A stretch of DNA of 64,000 nt from Cladorhizidae sp. MBARI D1340-BT2 (taxonomy: Eukaryota; Porifera; Demospongiae; Poecilosclerida; Cladorhizidae), in assembly GCA_028752905.1 (NCBI GenBank), contig JAQNBH010000007.1:18097233-18161232 (forward strand), in the 5' to 3' direction. A program made the position numbers and the translations under genes. Shown here one piece after another: positions 1 to 9,369 of this stretch (position 1 is the first letter of the stretch; every line of letters begins with the position of its first letter). A model generated the notes under the pieces. It had not been told where the DNA came from, ran no database searches, and was given only the letters and a program-made list of their open reading frames with translations.

Positions 1-480
1 TTTTTATTTTATTCGCAGAAAATCTCCCATACACTTTGTTACCTTTCCCTGCAATTTGTTTGGCATTGTTTGTGCTTCAATGGCATCCTACTTTTCATCA
101 ACATCGTAAATGCAGTATGGTTTGTCAATGAGGTTATTTTCTTAAGTGCAGATAGAACTCAAAATATTCATCGACCTTTTCTTATGTGACACCATCGGCC
201 CTAACTTTTGAGAGAGGATTAGCAGTATGAACTGACAAACTAGAATTATGGAACATGAATCTCGACCACCATCCTTCTCCATTGAAATCATTAACATGTA
301 ATTTCTTCTCAATAGTCTGCTGTACCCATTGCAATGATCTCCTTTTTAGTTTTACCATCTCCTATTGCTGATGCGTGTTTTAGAAAACAGACTAGCTCCT
401 GCTCCTCCTTATCAGAGAGGTAAAGTGTAGGACCAGATTTAAGTACCAGTACAACTCTGCCTAATATTCTGGCTATCAGG
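1..480 (-). pseudogene. pogo/Tigger-like (CENP-B type) transposase remnant
   Basis: Read on the minus strand, this edge of the window gives pieces of a pogo-family transposase in different frames. A helix-turn-helix piece containing SGPTLYLSDKEEQELV lies at about 440-380. A piece with GEGWWSRFM followed by NPLSKVRADGVT lies at about 285-180. The start of the DDE domain, NNLIDKPYCIYDVDE, lies at about 150-100 and matches the conserved NADE(S/T)GM region around the first catalytic Asp. The order matches HTH_Tnp_Tc5 followed by DDE_1. Stops and frameshifts interrupt it, and it runs off the left edge, so this is a dead N-terminal half. The family is clear to me; the exact boundaries are not. Confidence 0.72.
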
Positions 481-481
481 G

Positions 482-1129
482 TTGTTCTCGGTACCTATAA
501 CTCCTCACTGTATTATACCTATATTACCTCATTTCACAGCCTCCATTGCTAGTTCTATGCATTTTTCTGGCCTGTTTCTGGCATCAACTTTTTCCCATTT
601 TCCCCCACCATTCTTTTCAGATTTACATTTCCTTGGCATAATTCAGCATCTAGTCAACAACAATTATCTGATAGCTAGCTATGAAAGAGAGCTAACAATT
701 GTTGCTAACTGCAGCAGTAATACTAGCAACAAGGCACTGTATGTAATCTGTCATGCTTCCAGGCATATCTGTATATTTAAGTGGTCAAGAATTGACGAGA
801 ATAGGTGGTGGTTGATATATAGTCAGTGACTTACGCTAATCCAGAAATATACCACTCTCTTTATGACACAAATTTGAAGAATAATGGCTAATGGTCCCAC
901 ACTATGATGTGCAGTTATGGTAGTATATGTAGTGCCCAAAAATTAGGGAGAAAATCTGTATCAACTTCAAGGCTCTAAATGTAAATAAATATCATCTGAC
1001 AAATACATCCACTGCCAAAAGTAGATATACCCTGGCTAAGGTTTTGGAGCCAAACTTTTCAGCTAGCTTGATGCCAGTAGTGGATTCTGGAGGATCAAGA
1101 AATCAAGATTACTCATAATACCTTATGGT
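482..1129. other. gene-free stretch with one unconvincing ORF
   Basis: A 115-codon plus-strand ORF (482-829) is present, but its composition is low-complexity Phe/Pro/His/Ser, I recognise no domain, and it overlaps the end of the pogo remnant. I see no exon with convincing splice sites here. Confidence 0.4.
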
Positions 1130-1745
1130 CATTAGTGCTTCAACAAGGTGCCTTTTGGAATATTGAGTACACACGATACTTCAAGAAAGGAATGGAAAAG
1201 ATTTTTCACAAGGGCATAGTCTCTATAGATGTAACACTTCATGGATATGGTCAACCAATGGAAAGTTTTCATAAAACTTGGCCGATTTTGCCAACCACTT
1301 AGACAAATCTTTAGCAAGCCACCAGATCAAGATTGAACCTTCACGAAACTCAAGGAAGAATTGACAAAATGAACCACTCTCTCTCTCTACAACCCTCTAG
1401 CATCCACTAAAGCACATGCCATTGCCTCATGGGGAGTAGTACTGATATAAGAATGTGACTCAAGGTGGAAACCTCTAATCATCATAGTCCATGAAGGTGA
1501 CGGAGAAATGTTATGCACTAATTCAAAAAAAAAGAAGCAGCGGCTTCCACTTCCGTTTCTTAAAAGTTTGCAACCTACTTACTCAGGAAGAAATTTCAAC
1601 TGATCACAGACCACTAGTTCCACACTGGTCACCTCAATCGTCTACTCCCAATACCCACAATACTACTTTGCTTAATGCATAGCATGACTCAACTACTCTG
1701 TCATCCATGTACCAGCTTGTATGTTGCCAACACACTTTAATTCCT
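1130..1745 (+). pseudogene. Ty3/gypsy pol remnant (RT end and RNase H)
   Basis: Translation across frames gives FNKVPFGI and then FKKGMEKIFHKGIVS, the reverse-transcriptase stretch just before the catalytic YxDD box in Ty3/gypsy elements. The RNase H part follows at about 1380-1640: STKAHAIASWGVVLI, then KFATYLLRKKFQLITDHRPL, which matches the conserved ITDHKPL tail. A short piece resembling the linker before the integrase (MYQL..CCQHTL) ends near 1745. Several frameshifts and in-frame stops make it non-functional. No LTR was seen next to it. Confidence 0.8.
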
Positions 1746-2160
1746 TTTTAGCATTAGTATCATTTATAGGGATTTATAATTTCTATTTGACTGCAATTGA
1801 TATGCATTACTACTATTCCATACGTTAATTAACTCACGAATAGGATAAACTATTTCCAGGTGGTAAATTTGATAGGAAGATACAGCCATTACCATCTCGA
1901 AAGTTCACCACTGGAGAGAAAATAGTGCCTGAGTTTCCAATTGTGTACTGAAGCTTGAATAACAACATGAATAGCAGGAGGAAAAAAACAATGAGGTTAA
2001 TATAGAGACAGTGAGCAAATTGATTATCGAGAAAAACTTTGTATAATTGCTTCTCGGCCAGGTTAATTGTGAAATAACCAAAGGAAGCACTTCAGATAAT
2101 GTCATATAAACTCTTGAACTGTAGTACACACAGCATTACACAGTCAGCAAGTTTAGTATT

Positions 2161-2242
2161 ACAATATGCTTCTCAATAATCAACTTGAAATTGTATTCTC
2201 TTGACATTTCAACTAGATGCTCTAGCCTTAGGAATAATGAAG
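2161..2242. repeat. foldback MITE family A, single arm
   Basis: One arm of the foldback family seen complete at 52624-52909. It carries the signature CTCAATAATCAACTTGAAAT followed by AACTAGATGCTCTAGCCTTA. The second arm is missing. Confidence 0.65.
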
Positions 2243-2915
2243 TTTAATATTAATTTTATCACATTATTACTCACTTTAACTCTTAAAGCAACTCTTCAAC
2301 ATGCAAGAGCCCAACTGTAATAGCAGCTCAAACACTGTCTACCACAATAATACTCCCACAGTACTCACTAGTGATCAGAGGAACATATCCCCTAACTCTT
2401 ATTAGCTTGTGCACTACAATGCTACCCACTCAATTTTTATAGTATGCCCTACAACATGAACATTAAGAATCTCCAACACTGCTTATTTATATACAGGCTC
2501 ATATCATGGATTTCCTTCCAAAATGAACGCTCTGTACTTGTTCAATAAATCATTCCTGATCAGAGTTATTTCTATGCACCTATAAACAATTGGCCAATCA
2601 GTTAAGAATACAGAGAGCAACCATGTGATCACTATTATCAATAGCTCTAATATATTCCCAGAATTTTTTCTGAAACACATTGTATCTAGTTTAGCCTTGT
2701 ACATCACAAAATTCATTGTAATCACTGACATCAACATAGGTGACCCAGGTTGCGAAAAAGGATCGTATAGCTTACTATAAAAAAAGTCACAATAGGTAAC
2801 AATGATGTCATAATTAGAAATCCTATAAGTTCTAGACTAACCAGACCTATCAAGATAATCAGTGTTTGTTTCACATCAGTGCATAAAACTGAGAAATCTT
2901 GCGATTTAAGCGTCG
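2243..2915. other. gene-free AT-rich stretch
   Basis: Two overlapping minus-strand ORFs (2504-2737 and 2731-2940) are hydrophobic by composition but have no recognisable domain or start context. I treat the stretch as non-coding or as 3' flank of the candidate exon at 2916-3110. Confidence 0.35.
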
Positions 2916-3110
2916 TTACAGAATAATCTTCATAAACCATCTAGGCACTGTATCACTCATTTGGGTTGTTTTGCCACGAGGAAGAGCAGTGAAGATGCTC
3001 TTCTTGGATCTCATCATGGCTTCATTAAAGGAAGCACAGTGTTTAGAATTCTTAGGCAAAGACACAAGGAAGGCTAACAAAACAAAAGCTACAAAATCTA
3101 TAGACAAAAT
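2916..3110 (-). CDS. candidate terminal exon with a membrane segment
   Basis: On the minus strand a good acceptor (TTTTTTCTATAG) precedes an open stretch of 64 codons ending in TAA. The peptide starts with a hydrophobic run, DFVAFVLLAFLVSLP, which fits a single membrane span. A basic tail follows (MMRSKKSIFTALPRGKT). The exon starts in phase 0, which fits the phase-0 end of the candidate exon at 4424. It could be the 3' end of a small gene or an alternative 3' end of the semaphorin gene upstream. I do not recognise a family. Confidence is limited because no transcript evidence is available. Confidence 0.35.
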   Translation of the reverse strand: MLSIDFVAFVLLAFLVSLPKNSKHCASFNEAMMRSKKSIFTALPRGKTTQMSDTVPRWFMKIIL

Positions 3111-3654
3111 CTATAGAAAAAACAGCTGATAAAAAATCCTGGACACTTTACAGTGAAGCATCTTTTGGCAACAGTCCTTAAATCTGGAAGGTATATTTGG
3201 GCTTATTTTGCTTTTAGTTAGCTATACCAGTACTTATAACCTGAACAGTTGATGAGAGAAACTTCTTCTGATAGTTCCTGTAGAAAACATTAGCATGCAA
3301 ATTGGATCAGTGTTGGAGGAATAATAATCACTCAAGTTTTTGTGCAAGTCAGAGTTGATTATTTATAGAAATATTTAACCAGCAACTTTGTGTGCCACAC
3401 CATAAAAACTAACAAGCATTATATATATTTGCAAAGGAATGTTGGGTGAAAATAAATATCTGGTATGTTTTTGTGATCCTTCACCATCATCCTGATATGA
3501 TCAGTCTGATTATACAGTCATTTCCATGTACCATGAGCTATTCTTGCATACTGGCAATCCTTGAATTCACAGATTTCACCTAATTTTCGCTATTTTAAAG
3601 AGAAGAAGATTTCTGCTGTCAGGATATCATGATCAGGACCTTATCGTGAAAGAA

Positions 3655-3777
3655 TTACAATTACCTTCGCAATAATTAAATTGAAATTTACTCCTTCGAT
3701 GTTTCGACTTGATGCTCTAGCCTTCATCAGGAATTTCATTGTAATTTCAGTATGTCAACTGAGAGTTCATTGAAAGT
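3655..3777. repeat. foldback MITE family A, internally deleted copy
   Basis: The left arm (TTCGACTTGATGCTCTAGCC) is joined directly to the outer end of the right arm (TATGTCAACTGAGAGTTCAT), so the middle of the hairpin has been lost. Confidence 0.7.
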
Positions 3778-4190
3778 TGCCTTAAGAAGGACTTTCGACA
3801 TATTAGGTAGTTCCTTCCTCTAATTATAGTTGCATACTATTATTTTCTTCGTGACTGATCACTGTTTTATTCTGATCACTGTTCAGTAGCAGTAGAAAAC
3901 TAGTCTTACAGCAAATTTAATGGGATTATTGAAGTCTATGAACATATAAATAACTCTGTAACTAGCCACTTTCTTTGGAGCATCTAAAACTTCATTCAGC
4001 AGCTGGATCTTGGAATGTAGTTTACAGCTTTCAATCATAATTATTGAGGCATAAAGTTATGTTTTATGGTCACCCAAAAAATTGGGAGAACTGTGGAATA
4101 TTTTCATACTTAGTTAAACCAAATTATGTAATTTTTTCACTAAAAAAAATCCCGTAAAAAGTCTCGATAGGGTGAAACTTACAACCAATA

Positions 4191-4209
4191 TTATATATAT
4201 ATATATATA
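4191..4209. repeat. TA microsatellite
   Basis: Simple TA dinucleotide run. Similar TA tracts occur near 25098, 26202, 51060 and 53888. Confidence 0.9.
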
Positions 4210-4423
4210 CATATTTATATATAATACATAGAGAGAGACACACGCATTATAGATATAGTGCTGTGTGGTAGTACAGATGTTGCTATTCAACTACCAGTGA
4301 GGGCTCCTTTCTTCTAATAATAATTATAAAGCCAATCATTTAATTAATCGTGTTACTAACTAACTACATGTCTACCCTTAATCAGCCTTTAACGATACAA
4401 CAGACAACTTCTAACTTTATTAC

Positions 4424-4573
4424 CTGCAGAGAATAAGAATAAATCGTATCCGTAAGATCCAGTTCCTGAACACAGACTTCACACGATGTTTGACCACAGC
4501 TCACATACACATTATCTTCATAGTTTGCGGGCGCTGTTTGTAAAGATGCAAAATTCTTATAAACAGTACTATA
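4424..4573 (-). CDS. candidate internal exon, unknown protein
   Basis: Minus-strand open stretch of 50 codons bounded by a TTGCAG acceptor and a CAG|GTAATA donor, phase 0 at both ends. A second possible acceptor at 4624 (CTATCCCAG) would add 17 in-frame codons. The peptide contains ANYEDNVYVSCGQTSCEVCV, with several Tyr and Cys residues. It would splice in frame to 2916-3110. I do not recognise a family. It might belong to a separate small gene or to an alternative C-terminus of the semaphorin. Confidence 0.35.
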
Positions 4574-4831
4574 CTGCAATGATAACTCACAAAAATTGCA
4601 AAATAATAAAGCAGACCTGACCAACTGGGATAGAAATTACAGAAGGGAGAAACTACTAAATAAAATTTAAAAAGGGTGAATCCTTAATTGGGAGCTTCGT
4701 AGCGCATCATGGTTAATGATTTATATTTTAAATTAAAAAATTGCTAGTAGGTATAAGTATGATCATACCTTCATGCTCGAAAAGTCTAGAGCTAATCTTT
4801 GAACTTTGTGAAATCACCAGATTATGTATCT

Positions 4832-4958
4832 TTATGAGATGATATCGACTAAGTTGTCATAAGGCCCACTTTTTATTGGCAGTTCAATTGATGTATCAAT
4901 TGATGTATAATTACCCGAGTACATTATTACAAGGGTTTGTGTGCTGATATTCTTTCTT
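4832..4958 (-). CDS. weak candidate terminal exon
   Basis: A strong acceptor (CATTATTTCTACTACAG) on the minus strand is followed by 41 open codons (RKNISTQTLVIMYSGNY...) and TAA. The start phase is 2, the same as the candidate terminal exon at 7650-7791. The 71-codon ORF that extends upstream to 5047 begins with a signal-peptide-like MYILCLALALA, but that reading runs through the acceptor. Confidence 0.22.
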
Positions 4959-5153
4959 CTGTAGTAGAAATAATGAAGGTAAACTGAGAGCATTTGAAGA
5001 AAAGACTGACGACTGGCTAAAGCCAAAGCAAGACATAGAATATACAAACAATATGTTAGCTGTGTATATATTATATATTGGTGTCGTGAGTGTGTTTATG
5101 ATAACAAGTTGTTGTTTTCTTCTCGAAATGTCCGATATCAGGGTTTTTAAAAC

Positions 5154-5227
5154 AATAATTGGGAAGTTGGTGAATGTTGATGTGAGTAAGAATAATTGGG
5201 GAGTTGGTGAATGTTGATGTGAGTAAG
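5154..5227. repeat. tandem duplication, 37 bp unit
   Basis: Two near-identical copies of a unit starting AATAATTGGG and ending GATGTGAGTAAG. Confidence 0.85.
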
Positions 5228-5606
5228 ATTGAGGGGAGGAGGGAGATGGAAAGTTTATTGAAGATGAATGTGGTAAAGGAGATGCCAGGAAAGTTTTAAA
5301 GGTGATGACTTAATGAAATGGATGACCTATTGCTGCTTGCTACCTTCATCATAGGAATTATTTTTATTTTTAGTTCTCTTCCTTTTTAGTTCTCTTCCTG
5401 AACTCCTCCTCCATCTCCAGCCATCTTTGGTCTTCTGTTTTATTTCCATATTATCCTTGAAAATAAACAAAAACTATAGAAGGAGTCTTGTTTGTAGTAG
5501 GCTAGCTAGGTAAGAATTGCATTGCTATAGCTACTATATCAATAGGACAAATTCTTGACAATTTTATTTTTTGCATTACTGCCAGGTATATTCACTTTTT
5601 GACTAA

Positions 5607-6589
5607 AGGCCTGTCCACACTACACAAAAATGGAAACGTTTCAAATCGTTTTCTGAGTCGTTTCCATTGCAAAACGACTGAAGTCGTTTTGCGTGCGTCC
5701 ACACTACAGAAATGAACAGCGAAGTCGCCTGCATGGGACCGCCCACGGTCGTCAAAAATGTCACGCATGCGTGAAACCTAACTGTTAGCTATGGCGAATG
5801 CGTATCGAGTTCTTTTTTTTTTTGTGTGGATGATGGCCTATCTACGGCTGACGAAGTCTCATGCTGTTCAGAGAAGGAGAAGGAGAGTATTAATGGCAAG
5901 GAAGGCCTATGCAAGATCAGTTTTATTTGAGATACACAGGCAGAGGCTACAAGGGTCAGTTATCTAGCTATAGCTAGCTAGCTACTTGTACACCTTGCTA
6001 GCCAGCTATAGCTACCAAAAATGTAAAAGCAGTAAAAGCTACATAGCTAGCTAGTTTAATAGCTGCATGCCATAGAGATTTTTCTACAGCTTGACTGGAT
6101 ATGAAGCTACCATTCAAAATATATAAAAAGGCAGGCTTACAAATAGCGACAGTAGCTAGATAGCCTTTCTATACTTGAAGGTTACGTTCTTAATCTTCGA
6201 CCGAAACTGCTGCCACATCCTTTCGATCCCAAGTACTGCCAACTGCTGAGCAACGCGCTCATATACCGTCCTATTACGTTTCGCCCCGTCCAATTCCTTC
6301 TGCACGCCCTCCTGCGCCCAGATACTGACCAGAGCCTTAGTTTGATCAACCTCCAGCCATCTTGCGAACTCGAGCAATAAAAAGTGTTCTATATGATGCG
6401 CAATATTTATCAATTTCTACGTTTTTGAAAACGTTTACATCCGTCTCAAGTCACCTATTTCGTTGGCTCGAAACGTAGTCGTTTAAAGTCGACTCGAAGT
6501 TCAAGTCGACTTGTTTTTTGCAGTGTGGACGCGCAGAAACACTTATGAAACGACTTAAGTCGACTCCAGTGTGCAGTGTGGACAGGCCT
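5607..6589. mobile_element. PIF/Harbinger-type element, non-autonomous
   Basis: The ends are perfect 15-bp inverted repeats, AGGCCTGTCCACACT on the left and its complement on the right. The flanks are TAA at 5604-5606 and TAA at 6590-6592, the 3-bp TWA-type target duplication of PIF/Harbinger elements. Further in, each end repeats the motif CGTCCACACT (about 5696 and 6528), giving nested subterminal repeats. Each arm is also rich in internal AAACGACTT/AAGTCGTTT palindromes. The 983-bp element carries one Myb-like ORF but no DDE nuclease, so mobility would need proteins supplied in trans. Confidence 0.88.
6156..6413 (-). CDS. Myb/SANT-like DNA-binding ORF of the Harbinger element
   Basis: The 85-codon ORF contains a trihelix/Myb-SANT-like pattern: ARWLEVDQTKALVSIW in helix 1, a middle helix around VYERVAQQLAVLG, then MWQQFRSKIKNVTFKYRK. 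PIF/Harbinger elements typically encode such a protein as their second gene; in studied elements it binds the transposon ends and helps import the nuclease. This ORF is far shorter than the usual several hundred residues. The first residues, before the aromatic ARW, may not be native. It is likely a relic kept inside a deletion derivative. Confidence 0.7.
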   Translation of the reverse strand: MINIAHHIEHFLLLEFARWLEVDQTKALVSIWAQEGVQKELDGAKRNRTVYERVAQQLAVLGIERMWQQFRSKIKNVTFKYRKAI

Positions 6590-7237
6590 TAAGAAGGTTA
6601 TTGTAATACAAGTTATTGCTTGGCTTGAATCACCAACTAGCCTATTAGAAAGAGAGCTAGCACTCCATATTAATTTCTTAAAAAGGCAGATCGCTAAAAA
6701 AAATTCTAAAAATGAAGGATACCGCAGCTAAAACTGATCTTGGAAGCTTTGGTTTCAATCAATATTCCAAAACGACTTACATGTCTTGAATCCTTCATTG
6801 TGGTAGTACACTGGAAGATTGAAAAAATACTTGTCATTGGAAAAAATTTGCACTGGAAGAAATTTTCCAATACATGCATAACAAATCTGTTTCTCCATTT
6901 GCAGAAAAGCCATGGGTAAGATTATGAGTCATGTAGGTTGATCAATAATACACCCATCACTGTATGTACAGATTTAATAAAAGTAGTATAAAATTGGTGG
7001 ATATAATTTTAAGTGTATATGGGAATAAAGTGGTTGTGTTCTACATGGAACACTTTTGTTTCCTTTATTTCTGACAACTGATCATTCTTAAAAAGTTGTT
7101 GTAGTTTTTTACAGACTACTACATCATTGTGGCAAGGTTGTAAACTACTGGCCGTGTGTGCCAGGGTGTGGTTTGTATCACATGGTGGATAGCTAGCTAC
7201 TGGTATATAACAAGCTCACGTGAGTCTTAGCATCTCA

Positions 7238-7336
7238 TTATTCCTGATGAAGGCTAAAGTATCTCGTCAAAACATCGAGAGAGTAAATTTCAGATAAGGT
7301 TAATGCTATGTCAACTGAGAGTTTATTCAGAGCAGA
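7238..7336. repeat. foldback MITE family A, right arm
   Basis: Contains TCCTGATGAAGGCTAAAGTA, AAACATCGAGAGAGTAAAT and the outer end TATGTCAACTGAGAGTTTAT. The left arm is absent. Confidence 0.7.
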
Positions 7337-7649
7337 GAAGAATCACTCCTTTTAAACACTTTATCTATTGTTCTGTTTGTTGTATGCTACATAAGCCTTA
7401 TATTGCTTGATGTCAGTGTATGTACAGGGTTGGATTTAATGTTAGTCAGTTCAAACCCTTTTTAACACTGTCAAACTCAACGTCAGTGTGTGTTTAGCCT
7501 ATTCAACACTGTCGAATTCAATGTTTGTTCTGCTAATTAAGTAAGCCAAGGATGACTTACAACCTCCTTCAGAAATTTGGTAACAGTTACACTGGAGAAA
7601 ATCAGAACTAACCAAACAGAGCAGATGTTATTCTATACCATGTTTATTG

Positions 7650-7791
7650 CTAAAGAATATACACATATCGTTGAATGGTTTCTTGATTTCGCAAATAGTT
7701 TAGGAATTTCTCTTTAGTAGACTGCTCCTTCAATTTAAATTTCACATGAGCAGGCTTGATTGCATCATCAACAGACCCTTTTTTTCCTCGA
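7650..7791 (-). CDS. candidate 3'-terminal exon of the semaphorin gene
   Basis: On the minus strand an acceptor (CAAATTTTTTAG) opens 46 codons rich in Lys and Glu (GKKGSVDDAIKPAH, then KEQSTKEKFLNYLRNQETIQ) ending in TAG. An AATAAA polyadenylation signal follows 1 base later (complement of 7643-7648). It starts in phase 2, whereas exon 15 ends in phase 1, so a linking exon is still needed. The last few codons and the poly(A) signal lie in repeat module D, which suggests the repeat supplies the gene's 3' end. A basic tail without a membrane span would fit a secreted form. Confidence 0.45.
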
Positions 7792-9014
7792 CTAAAAAAT
7801 TTGTGAATGAATCTAAATTATGCCCAGGACAAATGATGGATGCACAAGACAAAAAAATTATTTTATTATTAAATATTTGGGGGGTCATAATCAGCAGAAC
7901 TTACCATTTATGATACTAAGAAGGTGCTAAAGTGACTTTAGCCGATATATAAACTTGTTTTTTTTTGTTTACTTTAAAAAAAGGGGTCAATCCAATATAG
8001 GGAGTGCTGTCACACTCCAATCATGAAGATGATATTTTTCACAGTTTTTACAATTTTAAGTCTGCCAGTTTACTATCTTAATGATGTACATTGGAAGTCA
8101 AGTAACAAAAGGCACTATTTAGACAGCTAATAAGCTGTCAAAATGAGTTTAGCTGAGGTATGAGCCTTGGAAGATGGGGAGGTGTGTTGCTATCAGATAC
8201 TATAAAAAGTGGCCAAACCAATATAGGGAGTGCTAGTACATTCTGTGATTATGCATGGTGCTCATTTTTAAGTAATCACTACAACCATCAAGCATACTTA
8301 TTGATAAGAGATGAGAACTGTAATATCCTGATTGATTCCCTGCTAGAGTGCATAATTTGCGAACTGCTTAAAATTGATTTTCAACTGACTATGTACTCAT
8401 CCAGTAGAGTAGAACTTCCTCTAGCCACTAGTACTAATTTCAACTGTCTATATAGCACTTTCCAATTAAGAGCTAGAACTGTTTAGGATATCGACATGCA
8501 GGTTTTAAGGTTACCAACTTTAATTGCCTGTAACTTTAGCATGGTTATACCTATACAATAGGTTTTAGCATCAAATGAAAGTACACAGAGAGAGCTATCT
8601 TTTGAGTTATATATAAAGTTCGTTAAGTGAAGTATGCAGACTTAATGGAGCTCCATAATCATAACCACAGGATTTTTTTGAAAACTTTGTAAAAATATGG
8701 TATCGTCCCCATTTAAGCTATGATGCATTTCGTCAAGAGAATTGAGAAACTTATTATTCATAAAAACTCCTGTCTTGCATACTGCGTATGTATGTATGTA
8801 TGCTCATTATGTAGAGCAATAAATGGATCTGTACATGTGTGTGAACTGAAACATCATAATTATGCACATGCACTTAATTCCACTGCTAAGACATGATTTG
8901 GTTTTATGATAGAGTTAAATAAATATATTGAAAATGCAAGCAAGAAATAGGTGAGAAAGAGAAAAACACTTGAGAAACTAATGAGAGTAAGGACATTTTG
9001 CCTTAAGTTTGCGT

Positions 9015-9136
9015 CTATTTACTTAAAACGGCTTCCATGTAAGTGTGTATAAACTGTTCTGTAACTAAACTATCCTCATAATTTTTATATACATATTTGT
9101 ACATGCCTTCACTGGACATTCTATGTTTCATCTTTG
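9015..9136 (-). CDS. alternative candidate terminal exon
   Basis: Read on the minus strand after a CTAG acceptor, phase 1 as required after exon 15. It has 39 codons beginning KMKHRMSSEGMYKYVYKNYE and ends in TAG. An internal GT within GGCATGTACAAAT could instead act as a donor in phase 2, which would link exon 15 to the exon at 7650-7791. The acceptor lacks a strong pyrimidine tract. Confidence 0.3.
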
Positions 9137-9203
9137 CTAGAATACTAATAATAATAATCAAAATTCATGTAAATTTAAAAGAGGACACTTTCAGTGAGTC
9201 AAC

Positions 9204-9263
9204 CTTTAAATAAACAATGACCAAAAAGATTAAGCTGAAACATATCATAATTCCAGTATTAAC
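9204..9263 (-). other. hydrophobic segment, possible transmembrane coding piece
   Basis: Immediately downstream of exon 15 on the minus strand, but in a different frame, codons read NTGIMICFSLIFLVIVYLK followed by a possible AAG|GTTGAC donor. This would make an ideal single membrane span for a transmembrane semaphorin. No normal acceptor separates it from the exon 15 donor, and an in-frame TAA sits just upstream. It may be reached by alternative splicing or be a chance hydrophobic run. Confidence 0.3.
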
Positions 9264-9270
9264 AACTTAC

Positions 9271-9369
9271 GTCCAGGTTTGGTAGTGACAGTAGTACTGA
9301 ATTGTTCCAGAGCAGTGCATCCATAAGTATGAAGTCCCAAACCATTATTTATTTTGAAATCCTTACACT
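9271..9369 (-). CDS. semaphorin exon 15 (end of Ig-like domain)
   Basis: Acceptor TTTTTAG, donor GGAC|GTAAGT, phase 1 in and 1 out. Contains GLGLHTYGCTALEQF, matching the Y-x-C-x-A pattern of the last Cys strand of an immunoglobulin fold, then a Thr-rich stalk (STTVTTKPG). Read through without splicing, the frame would end after RKLLILEL. Confidence 0.75.

Larger units (their letters stand above)
6935..8240. repeat. composite dispersed repeat (modules C-D-B)
   Basis: Non-coding element with three modules in order. Module C (6935-7100) includes a CTACATGGA...GACAACTGATC stretch. Module D (7555-7650) contains CTCCTTCAGAAATTTGGTAA. Module B (about 7985 and 8110-8235) contains CCAATATAGGGAGTGCT. 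The same order recurs at 58160-59270. A family A arm (7238-7336) and a candidate exon (7650-7791) lie between the modules. Confidence 0.55.

Noticed and set aside
482..829. 115-codon plus-strand ORF
   Set aside because: Low-complexity composition, no domain and no splice or start context. It lies next to a decayed transposase on the other strand.
4832..5047. ORF starting MYILCLALALA as a secreted protein
   Set aside because: The frame runs through a strong acceptor at 4959-4960. Only the part after it is kept as a weak candidate exon.
6750..6830. Small exon reading YYHNEGFKT on the minus strand
   Set aside because: The same sequence recurs near 25840 (CTACCACAACAAAGGATTCAA), so it is part of a repeat.
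7238..7336. A complete hammerhead ribozyme
   Set aside because: The core boxes and stem II are present, but I could not pair the flanks into stem I, so only a core-like motif is reported.
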